Positions 52,333 through 59,382 of a DNA stretch of 64,000 nucleotides are shown here, piece by piece. Within the stretch, counting starts at the first letter, position 1. Every line of letters begins with the position of its first letter. This stretch comes from Pseudomonas putida (GTDB lineage Bacteria; Pseudomonadota; Gammaproteobacteria; Pseudomonadales; Pseudomonadaceae), in contig NZ_JANHLD010000002.1 in the NCBI RefSeq assembly GCF_028682455.1, positions 1,240,001-1,304,000 of the forward strand. Direction: 5' to 3'. Position numbers and translations under genes: made by a program. A model generated the notes under the pieces. It was not told the DNA's origin. It ran no database searches and was given only the letters and a program-made list of their open reading frames with translations.

Positions 52333-52384
52333 AAGCTAAATTAATTTAGCTTATGCATTGACGCATATTTAGCCCGCAGCTAGT
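52333..52384. promoter_or_regulatory. Paired palindromes upstream of the PL7 gene
   Basis: AAGCTAAATTAATTTAGCTT at 52333-52352 is a perfect 20-base palindrome. TTTAGC at 52368 followed after five bases by GCTAGT repeats, with two mismatches, the TTTAGC-N5-GCTAAA dyad found before the S24 repressor gene. Confidence 0.6.
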
Positions 52385-52432
52385 TTTACCCTGAGCGCGA
52401 CACATTCTGTCGCGCCCTTCAGGAGAAAACTC

Positions 52433-53107
52433 ATGTCTGTCAACATCAACAAGCTCACCATCACCCTCCCCGTGCCCAAATCCGCCAGCGATCCGGTTGC
52501 CCTGGAACTCACCGGCGCCCAGGCCCTGGAACGCTACCCGGCGGTGCTCGCCAGCCTCGCCGACGGCGCGGTGCGCTTTACCGCCCCCACCAGGGGCGCC
52601 TCCAGCAAAAGCACCCATCGCACCCGCTGCGAATGGAAAGAGCCGCTCTACTGGAGCCTGGACAGCGCCGCCCTGCATCGCAACCATCAGGTCATGACCC
52701 TGAACCGGGTCAACCATGCACAAAAAGTGGTGATTTCGCAGTTGCACGTGAAGGACGACGACAGCCCCGCGCTCAAGGTGTTCTGGAACAAGGGCAAGAT
52801 CAGCTACGGCTTTCGCCAGCGCTTCAACCAGGCAGCGCCCGCCAGCGTTACGCTGCTGGGCAACGTACCCCTGGGCGCTGCCTTTACGGTGACACTGGAA
52901 GTGACCGGCAACGGGGCCCTTACCCTCACTGCCAGGTGCAACGGCTTGAGCGCCAGCACCGGCGCCCTGCAAATGGACAGCAGCTGGAGTACCCGCACGT
53001 TCAACTTCCATGGCGGGGTCTACAACCAGGTCGACTACACCAGCTCGACCCCCTCCGACGATGCCTCGGTGTGCATCCTCGGTACCTTGCAGCTGCGCCA
53101 CGACTGA
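52433..53107 (+). CDS. Polysaccharide lyase family 7 (alginate lyase-like) protein
   Basis: A 224-residue jelly-roll protein close in length to single-domain PL7 alginate lyases. The three family motifs are present in altered form: HRTRCEW at 62-68 (usual RTELR), QLH at 103-105 (usual QIH with catalytic His), and FHGGVYNQ at 192-199 (usual YFKAGxYNQ with catalytic Tyr). The catalytic His and Tyr are kept. No signal peptide is visible, odd for an enzyme acting on extracellular polymer. Its promoter has TTTAGC-type palindromes shared with the S24 repressor. Cleavage of alginate or a related uronan is inferred. Confidence 0.82.
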   Translation: MSVNINKLTITLPVPKSASDPVALELTGAQALERYPAVLASLADGAVRFTAPTRGASSKSTHRTRCEWKEPLYWSLDSAALHRNHQVMTLNRVNHAQKVVISQLHVKDDDSPALKVFWNKGKISYGFRQRFNQAAPASVTLLGNVPLGAAFTVTLEVTGNGALTLTARCNGLSASTGALQMDSSWSTRTFNFHGGVYNQVDYTSSTPSDDASVCILGTLQLRHD

Positions 53108-53119
53108 GTCCCGTCGCTT

Positions 53120-54568
53120 TCAGCCGTTGACCCTGAAGCACAGGCAGATACGCGTGCCTGCCTGTTCGCGACTGTCGAGCTGAACCTCGCCGCCGAACCG
53201 TTCCATGATCTGCTTGACCATGATCAGGCCGATGCCCAGTCCGCCTTGCTTGGTCGTATAGAACGACTTGAAGGCCGCCATTTCCTGCTGGCGTGTCATG
53301 CCTTTGCCGGTGTCGTTGATGGCGAGGTAAACCTTTTGCCCGTCGGCAGACAGGGAGGTCGCCAGGTGCAGGCGACCGCCTTCGGGCATCGCCTCGATGG
53401 CGTTGGCGATGACGCTGTTGAGTACCTGGGCCAGCAGCAACGGGTGGTTGATCACCAAGGGCACCGGCACGGGGTCGAAGGTCAGCTGGATTTTCAAACG
53501 TTCGATCTGCTGTTCAAAGCCCTTCAGCGTACCCTGCACCGCATCGACCAGGTCGACCTGCTCAGACTCGCCGCGCAGCGGTCGCAGGCACAGCAACAGG
53601 TCCCGCACCCAGATCGACATGCGATCGACCTGGCTGACGATGTCGTCGATGTACTTGCCCGCCGGCTGCCCAGGCATCCCCTGCGCAAGTTCCGCGCTGG
53701 TGCGGATGCTCGCCAGCGGGTTGCGCATGCTGTGTGCCACGGCAGTCGACATTTCGACCAACCCGCCATAGGTCTTGTTGGCCACCAGTTGGTCTTGCTG
53801 CGATGCCAACAGTTTGGAGGCGCGCCAGACAATCCAGAACAACCCCACGTAGATCGCCAGGCCTCCCAGCGCAGTGGCCATCCAGATCAAGCGAAAGCCG
53901 CGGTTGACCCGCTCGATCAGGTCCACCGGCTCCTTGTAGATCTCGACCACGGCCAACACATTGCCCTGCTCATCGTTGAGCGGAATGTAGTTCTCGATGA
54001 AGAACGCCCGGGGAGGCTGCATGAATTGCTGCTCGAAGCGCTGTTGCTGGACTTCGTTGTATTTGGCCGACACCTGGCCACGGGTCGTGAATGCCGCCTC
54101 AAGGGCCGGGTCGCCGATGATCTTGCGCCCGATCAAGGCAGGATTGGTCGACCACACCACCATCCGCCCGGGCGAGTAAATCGTCGCCAGCAGCGAATCG
54201 GGAAGGTGGGCAAGGTGGTCGAGAAATTCGGAACGCGCCCGCACCCGATTGCGCAGGGTTTCCTCGTTCAACATGCCATACACCGTCGGCGCGAGAATGG
54301 CGCCCATCTGCATGCCGGACAAATCGTGGTGGCGGATCTCGCCGATGGCGACGGCCTGGATGAACTGGGCTGACAACAACGCATCGCGCTCCAGGCTCTC
54401 GTTCATCAAGAAACGCGTCGACAGCGAGCCCAGACCAATGGCCACGGCGCCAATGATGATGAAGCTGATCACCGAGAACCAGCGCAGCAGATTGAACTGG
54501 CCCTTCGCAGCGGTGGGCGCGAGTGCCCGAAACGGCAGTTGCTTGAACCAGGATGACGCTGCATTCAT
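53120..54568 (-). CDS. Orphan sensor histidine kinase
   Basis: A 482-residue inner-membrane kinase. Helices lie at about 27-50 and 227-250 with a large periplasmic sensor region between. The dimerisation domain has the His in AVAHSMRNPLASIRT. The ATPase domain has LNSVIANAIEAMPEGG (N box), INDTGKGM (G1) and GGLGIGLIMVKQIMERFGGEV (G2). No response regulator gene is adjacent on either side, so its partner is elsewhere. It converges on the PL7 gene and diverges from the GST gene. Confidence 0.9.
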   Translation of the reverse strand: MNAASSWFKQLPFRALAPTAAKGQFNLLRWFSVISFIIIGAVAIGLGSLSTRFLMNESLERDALLSAQFIQAVAIGEIRHHDLSGMQMGAILAPTVYGMLNEETLRNRVRARSEFLDHLAHLPDSLLATIYSPGRMVVWSTNPALIGRKIIGDPALEAAFTTRGQVSAKYNEVQQQRFEQQFMQPPRAFFIENYIPLNDEQGNVLAVVEIYKEPVDLIERVNRGFRLIWMATALGGLAIYVGLFWIVWRASKLLASQQDQLVANKTYGGLVEMSTAVAHSMRNPLASIRTSAELAQGMPGQPAGKYIDDIVSQVDRMSIWVRDLLLCLRPLRGESEQVDLVDAVQGTLKGFEQQIERLKIQLTFDPVPVPLVINHPLLLAQVLNSVIANAIEAMPEGGRLHLATSLSADGQKVYLAINDTGKGMTRQQEMAAFKSFYTTKQGGLGIGLIMVKQIMERFGGEVQLDSREQAGTRICLCFRVNG

Positions 54569-54793
54569 GGAAGCGGCTCGCCAACGTTTGACGGCATTGA
54601 TCGTGCGTTGTGGCTAACGTCGGCCAAGCCCGTACCCACCGTTTTCCTACACTCTAGCCGTACATCATTTGGCCTGCATCGAACGCGGAAAAGAAACCTC
54701 GCATGCTCTATTTTGCCCCTGTGGCCATTGCCGGGCGTATGCTGGCGGGCGCACACTTTTGCCCTTCGCATTGCCCACCAGGAGGTTCGTCAC

Positions 54794-55633
54794 ATGAGCA
54801 AGGCCCCCTATGTTCCGCCAAAGGTCTGGCGGCACGAAGCGCCCAATGGCGGCGAATTCGCCAACATCAACCGCCCCGTCGCGGGCCCCACCCACGACAA
54901 GGCGCTGCCGGTGGGCAAGCACCCGCTACAGCTCTACTCGCTGGCCACGCCCAACGGCGTCAAGGTCGGCATCTTGCTGGAAGAGTTGCTGGCCCTGGGG
55001 CACAGCGGCGCCGAATACGATGCGTGGCTGATCCGCATCGGCGAGGGCGACCAGTTCTCCAGCGGCTTCGTTGCCGTCAATCCGAACTCGAAGATCCCCG
55101 CCCTGCTGGACCGCAGTGAACATCCGCCCATTCGCGTGTTCGAGTCGGGTTCGATCCTGCTGTACCTCGCAGAAAAATTCGGCAGCTTCCTGCCCAAGGA
55201 CCTGGCCGGGCGCACCGAGACCCTGAACTGGCTGTTCTGGCAAATGGGCGCGGCCCCTTATCTGGGCGGTGGATTCGGGCACTTTTATGCCTACGCCCCG
55301 GAAAAATTCGAATACCCGATCAACCGCTTCACCATGGAAGCCAAGCGCCAGTTGGATGTACTCGACCGTCGCCTGGCCGAAAGCCCCTACCTTGCCGGCG
55401 ACTGCTACACCATCGCCGACATCGCCGTGTGGGCCTGGTATGGCCAGCTGGCGCTGGGCAACGTGTACTCGGCTGCCGAGTTCTTGAGCGTGCATGAATA
55501 CACCCATCTGCAACGCTGGGCGCAGGAGATCGCCAAGCGCCCTGCGGTGATCCGTGGCTTGCGGGTCAACCGCACCTGGGGTGATGAAGCCAGCCAGGTA
55601 CCGGAGCGGCATCAGGCCTCGGACCTGGACTGA
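54794..55633 (+). CDS. yghU: YghU-type glutathione S-transferase
   Basis: A 279-residue cytoplasmic protein of the nu-class GST/YghU group. The thioredoxin-like half includes LYSLATPNGVKVGILLEELL and NPNSKIPALLDRSEHPPIRVFESGSILLYLAEKFG; the helical half has LNWLFWQMGAAPYLGGGFGHFY and YTIADIAVWAWYG. The N-terminal extension MSKAPYVPPKVWRHE is typical. YghU reduces disulfides using glutathione. I chose the ATG at 54794 behind GGAGG; the frame upstream is not family-like. Confidence 0.9.
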   Translation: MSKAPYVPPKVWRHEAPNGGEFANINRPVAGPTHDKALPVGKHPLQLYSLATPNGVKVGILLEELLALGHSGAEYDAWLIRIGEGDQFSSGFVAVNPNSKIPALLDRSEHPPIRVFESGSILLYLAEKFGSFLPKDLAGRTETLNWLFWQMGAAPYLGGGFGHFYAYAPEKFEYPINRFTMEAKRQLDVLDRRLAESPYLAGDCYTIADIAVWAWYGQLALGNVYSAAEFLSVHEYTHLQRWAQEIAKRPAVIRGLRVNRTWGDEASQVPERHQASDLD

Positions 55634-55647
55634 ACGGCGGGCTGTGG

Positions 55648-56052
55648 CTACAGCGTGATCGAGGTGGCCGGGTAGAACAGCATGTTCAGCACGAACAAGG
55701 CCATCCAGAAGCCGATCTCCAGCGTTTCGGTGATCGGCTGGATGCGCCGGACCGCGCCGTAGACATGCACCACGAACATCAGTGCGAACACCACGAACAG
55801 CACGTCGAACGCATAGCTGAACTGGGTGCCGGTGGTGACCGAGCGCAGCATGCAGGCCTCGACCACCAGGATGAACGCGCCCAGGCAGCGACCAAAGTAA
55901 GTGGCCAGGTGTTTCTGCTCGGGGAGTGTCCAGCGCATCAGCCTGGCCCATGCCAGGGGCGCGACAAAAATCGGCAGGGCAAAGAACAGCGTGGTGAGGG
56001 TCATCAGGACGGTGAGGTAGGTCGTGCTGTACTGCGCGTAATAGCCAAGCAT
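55648..56052 (-). CDS. Hypothetical four-helix membrane protein
   Basis: A 134-residue protein with four hydrophobic segments (VLMTLTTLFFALPIFVAPLA; ATYFGRCLGAFILVVEACML; VLFVVFALMFVVHVYGAV; IGFWMALFVLNMLFYPAT). An AAGGACC site precedes the ATG. No family is recognised. It converges on the GST gene with 14 bases between the stops and may share nothing with it functionally. Confidence 0.75.
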   Translation of the reverse strand: MLGYYAQYSTTYLTVLMTLTTLFFALPIFVAPLAWARLMRWTLPEQKHLATYFGRCLGAFILVVEACMLRSVTTGTQFSYAFDVLFVVFALMFVVHVYGAVRRIQPITETLEIGFWMALFVLNMLFYPATSITL

Positions 56053-56258
56053 GGCTCAGGTCCTTCTGCGGTGGTGGTTGTTGTTTTGTCAGCGCAGAAT
56101 TGGCAGGGGCCTGTACCGCGTCAAGAAAGTTGCGCAGAAACGGCACCAAAGAATGGCGTAGATGGTTGGATTCAGTACTTAGGTGCGGTACATGCGGGCC
56201 GGCCTCGGCGGGCTTATCAGAACCTGCTAGATTTTCTTCACTTCATGAGGAACCGGCC

Positions 56259-56468
56259 ATGTCTACCAACAACCTCATTCCATCGCTGATTTTCAAACTC
56301 AACGAAAACCAACTCGCCATCGCTGAGGCGGTCGAGGAACTCTCCAACCGGATCGAACAGATTCATGGGCCCCACGACGGGTCGATGAAGATACGCAATG
56401 CCTTGGCCAAGCTGGACGAGAACCTGGAGTTCATCACCCGTGGCGTTGCGAATCTGATGAATGATTGA
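56259..56468 (+). CDS. Small helical protein A
   Basis: A 69-residue soluble protein, mostly predicted helix, with LIFKLNENQLAIAEAVEELSNRIEQI and a second helix IRNALAKLDENLEFITRGVANLM. It starts at ATG 56259 behind GAGGA. It resembles the next small gene in layout and in the LxxNQLAIA-type stretch, so the two may be diverged paralogues. Function unknown. Confidence 0.65.
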   Translation: MSTNNLIPSLIFKLNENQLAIAEAVEELSNRIEQIHGPHDGSMKIRNALAKLDENLEFITRGVANLMND

Positions 56469-56535
56469 GTAATTACCGGGCTTTTCGTTTCTGCCCTCGC
56501 CCGCTAATCTGCCCCGATAGCCCGGAGGACTGCCC

Positions 56536-56760
56536 ATGGTTTCGGACAAACGCACCCTATCGCTACTCTCCCGACTCGCTGATGCCCAACTGGCCTTGGC
56601 CACCAGCATGAGAGGCGTATCCCCGAGCACTGAAGGCTACCCGGAGCAAGCGCTGCAGCGTATTGCCGACGCCATGGAAAATATCGAGGCCGCGCTGGTT
56701 GATATCAGTGAATCGACCGCCGACGTGCACTCGCCAGCGGCGAAAAGCAACCTACACTGA
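56536..56760 (+). CDS. Small helical protein B
   Basis: A 74-residue soluble protein with LLSRLADAQLALATSMRG, then ALQRIADAMENIEAALVDIS. A good GGAGG precedes the ATG. The arrangement of two amphipathic helices matches the preceding gene. It ends in a clear terminator at 56796-56817. Function unknown. Confidence 0.7.
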   Translation: MVSDKRTLSLLSRLADAQLALATSMRGVSPSTEGYPEQALQRIADAMENIEAALVDISESTADVHSPAAKSNLH

Positions 56761-56795
56761 AAGTGCTGAGCTTTTCCCCTTTTTCGCTCGGCATT

Positions 56796-56817
56796 AGCCC
56801 GCTTCGGCGGGCTTTTT
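56796..56817 (+). terminator. Rho-independent terminator
   Basis: AGCCCGC at 56796-56802 pairs with GCGGGCT at 56807-56813 around TTCG, followed by five T. It closes the two small genes. Confidence 0.93.
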
Positions 56818-57110
56818 ACTGGGCGCACCCTGGCCCGTTTGAATCGATATTCCCGCCCGCCGCATTAGTTTAGTTAGTGCCTATCTAAACATTAGAAAAA
56901 GTAGAATTTTTCTACCTTTCGTTCCGTGCCACCTTACACGGCAAGAAAATGGACCATAGGAAAACACTATTGTTCGTTGCCGGGTGGTACATGCACTCCA
57001 TCCTGCGCCGAACGGATCGAGAACCGGAAGTCTCTCGCCTGGGAAGGCCTGGTTAATCCCGGTGTCTTGAGTGATTTGCAATCACCCTTGAACAGTAGGA
57101 GATAACAATA
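56818..57110. other. Upstream region of the PotD-like gene
   Basis: No gene seen. GTTTAG at 56868-56873 and CTAAAC at 56885-56890 form an inverted pair, flanked by CATTAG direct repeats. The rest is an AT-rich leader with no clear promoter match. A short minus-strand frame at 56881-57081 has no coding character. Confidence 0.5.
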
Positions 57111-58148
57111 ATGATCAAAACTCTGAAATTCGCAGCACTGGCAACGGGGATCATCACAGCCAGCCACGGCCTTGCGGCCGACCTCACCATCGTTTCCTTC
57201 GGGGGCGCCAACAAAGAGGCCCAGGTAAAGGCCTTCTACAAACCCTGGCAGCAGGCCAGCGGCAGCAAGATCATTTCCGGGGAATACAACGGTGAGATGG
57301 CCAAGGTGAAAGCCATGGTCGACACCCGCAGCGTCTCGTGGGATGCGGTAGAGGTCGAGTCTGCCGAACTGGCGCGCGGTTGTGACGAGGGCATGTTCGA
57401 GACCCTCGACCCGGCGCAGATCGGCCTCGATACCCAGAACTTCGTTCCTGGCGCCATCCAGCCCTGCGGTATCGGCTTCCTGGTCTACTCCACCGTACTG
57501 GCCTACAACGCCAGCAAATTGAAAGAAACCCCGACCGGCTGGAAAGACTTCTGGGACGTCGAGCGATTCCCGGGCAAGCGCGGCCTGCGCAAGCTGGCCA
57601 AGTCGACGCTGGAGTTCGCGCTGATCGCCGACGGTGTAGCGCCCGGGGAGGTCTACACCTTGCTGGCAACCGAGGCCGGACAGGACCGCGCCTTTGCCAA
57701 GCTCGACCAGATCAAGCCGCACATCCAGTGGTGGGAGGCCGGTGCACAGCCGCCCCAGTACCTCGCGGCGGGCGACGTGGTCATGAGTTCGGTCTACAAC
57801 GGGCGCCTCTCGGCCGAGCAGCGCAAAACCTATGACCTGAAGATCGTCTGGTCCGGGGGACTCTACGAATTCGATTCCTGGGCGATACCGCGCGGCGCCT
57901 CCAGCCAGGAAAAAACCCGCGAATTCATCGCCTTCTCGCTTGAGCCGCTGCAACAGAAAAGCTTCGCCGAGGCCATCGACTACGGCGCTGCCAACCTGCA
58001 GGCAATGGAGCTGCTCGACAAGGCCCGCATCGCCGAGCTGCCCACCGCGCCCGAGAACCTTGCCCAGCAGATTCCAGTGGACGCGCTGTTCTGGGCCGAC
58101 CATGGCGAACACCTGGAACAACGTTTCAACGCCTGGGCATCGCGCTGA
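57111..58148 (+). CDS. Orphan PotD-like ABC substrate-binding protein
   Basis: A 345-residue periplasmic protein. Residues 1-22 are a signal peptide (FAALATGIITASHGLAA). The mature start ADLTIVSFGGANKEAQVKAFYKPWQQASG and the later DFWDVERFPGKRGLRK are typical of the spermidine/putrescine-type binding proteins (SBP_bac_8). No permease or ATPase genes adjoin, so it must use another transporter. It could feed the gamma-glutamyl polyamine pathway 5 kb upstream; that link is only proximity. A terminator follows at 58183-58206. Confidence 0.88.
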   Translation: MIKTLKFAALATGIITASHGLAADLTIVSFGGANKEAQVKAFYKPWQQASGSKIISGEYNGEMAKVKAMVDTRSVSWDAVEVESAELARGCDEGMFETLDPAQIGLDTQNFVPGAIQPCGIGFLVYSTVLAYNASKLKETPTGWKDFWDVERFPGKRGLRKLAKSTLEFALIADGVAPGEVYTLLATEAGQDRAFAKLDQIKPHIQWWEAGAQPPQYLAAGDVVMSSVYNGRLSAEQRKTYDLKIVWSGGLYEFDSWAIPRGASSQEKTREFIAFSLEPLQQKSFAEAIDYGAANLQAMELLDKARIAELPTAPENLAQQIPVDALFWADHGEHLEQRFNAWASR

Positions 58149-58182
58149 TGGCCTGACGGTCGCCACGATATCATCGACACCG

Positions 58183-58206
58183 AGCCCGCCACTGCGCGGG
58201 CTTTTC
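58183..58206 (+). terminator. Rho-independent terminator
   Basis: AGCCCGC at 58183-58189 pairs with GCGGGCT at 58196-58202, followed by TTTT, just past the binding-protein stop. Confidence 0.9.
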
Positions 58207-58213
58207 TATGCCA

Positions 58214-59176
58214 TCAGAATTTGAACTTGTAGTAATCGCCAAATCGGATGCCCACCATGCGCGGGACCCTGATCTCCACCCTGAACAGGTTACGTACAAG
58301 CTCATTGAGATCGCCTTCCGACCTGAAGCCCAGCAGTACCATGCGGTCTTTTTCCGCCAGGAGCCTGGCGACCGATATCACTGACAAGGCCAGTGCCGGC
58401 AATGACTTGCTCCCATAAAAACAGATTGATCTTCGGGTATAGGACCGACCATTCAATATCGTTTTCGCCTGGTCACTGATGCCTTTGATTCTGCAAGTGG
58501 GGATGTCCATTTCAAGTTGATCGAGAAGTACCAGGGACGAGGATGAAAAAACCGGATGTTGGAACGGGACTTTATAGACCGTCCTGCCGAATCGACTGCC
58601 CGCACCACTGAGCGGATTTTTCCTGGGCGGCAGACCGACCTCCAATGAAAAGAACACATTATCGTCATTGGCAAGCCCGAACAGATCGCAACTATCGGTG
58701 TTGCGCTTCGGGAAGATCACTTTGTCCTCGATCAACTTGCGCCTTGAGTGCAGAACCAGATCATGTTGGCCATTGACCACATGTTCGCTATTGGTAGAGT
58801 GACAGGCATAGAAGCCAGACTGAATGAACACGTCGAAAAACGCTGACTCTTCGCGCTCCAACGTGCCCAGGGCCTGTAGGATCGAACGATAATTGTGATT
58901 GGCCAAGTCCTTGAAGTCAGTCAGCCCTTGGCCAAACCTGACGCCGGGAAGCACTACCGCGAAATAATCCAGAAGCGAGTTGTTAGTGAGGAAGTTGTCG
59001 TACCACAAGGAACCTTGCCGAAGCATTGCAGCATTGATGCGTTGCGCCCTATTACGCCGGAATCTTTGCTTCAGCAGATCACCTGCCTGGTGTTCTTTAT
59101 CAGATAACATGCGCGTTTCAAGCCACCCTGTATTCATCAGGGGCAAATACTTATATTCCTGCAGTAAGCTGTCCAC
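58214..59176 (-). CDS. Unrecognised protein, 320 residues, AT-richer
   Basis: I do not recognise a family. The protein is soluble, with no signal peptide and one mildly hydrophobic stretch near residue 265 (LPALALSVISVARLLA). Notable central strings are GFYACHSTNSEHVV (about 120-133), FPKRNTDSCDLFGLANDDNVFFSLEVG and SRFGRTVYKVPF, which could be strands and loops of an enzyme core. It starts with GTG at 59176 after AGGG; an ATG 39 bases on lacks a site. GC content and codon choice differ from neighbours, suggesting acquisition by transfer. It is monocistronic and backed by a low-GC promoter region. Confidence 0.75.
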   Translation of the reverse strand: MDSLLQEYKYLPLMNTGWLETRMLSDKEHQAGDLLKQRFRRNRAQRINAAMLRQGSLWYDNFLTNNSLLDYFAVVLPGVRFGQGLTDFKDLANHNYRSILQALGTLEREESAFFDVFIQSGFYACHSTNSEHVVNGQHDLVLHSRRKLIEDKVIFPKRNTDSCDLFGLANDDNVFFSLEVGLPPRKNPLSGAGSRFGRTVYKVPFQHPVFSSSSLVLLDQLEMDIPTCRIKGISDQAKTILNGRSYTRRSICFYGSKSLPALALSVISVARLLAEKDRMVLLGFRSEGDLNELVRNLFRVEIRVPRMVGIRFGDYYKFKF

Positions 59177-59382
59177 AGCCCTATTGTAAAAATGAAGTAA
59201 ATAGGACGTTTCCTAGAACCTTTAACTGCAGGCCGACGTACGCTACAGCAGGTTCTTCCAAGGTCCAGGGCACAGCAGTACCTGCGAAACCGGGGCGATT
59301 CGATATTTTCCCGGATAGCTTTCACATAGCTTGGTACCATCGAGCATACTTATGTGAAGTTTTGATGATTGGAAGGTTTTTT

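Noticed and set aside
56868..56890. GTTTAG/CTAAAC before the PotD-like gene as a further S24 repressor site
   Set aside because: The hexamers and the 11-base spacer differ from the TTTAGC-N5-GCTAAA form, so the resemblance is too weak.
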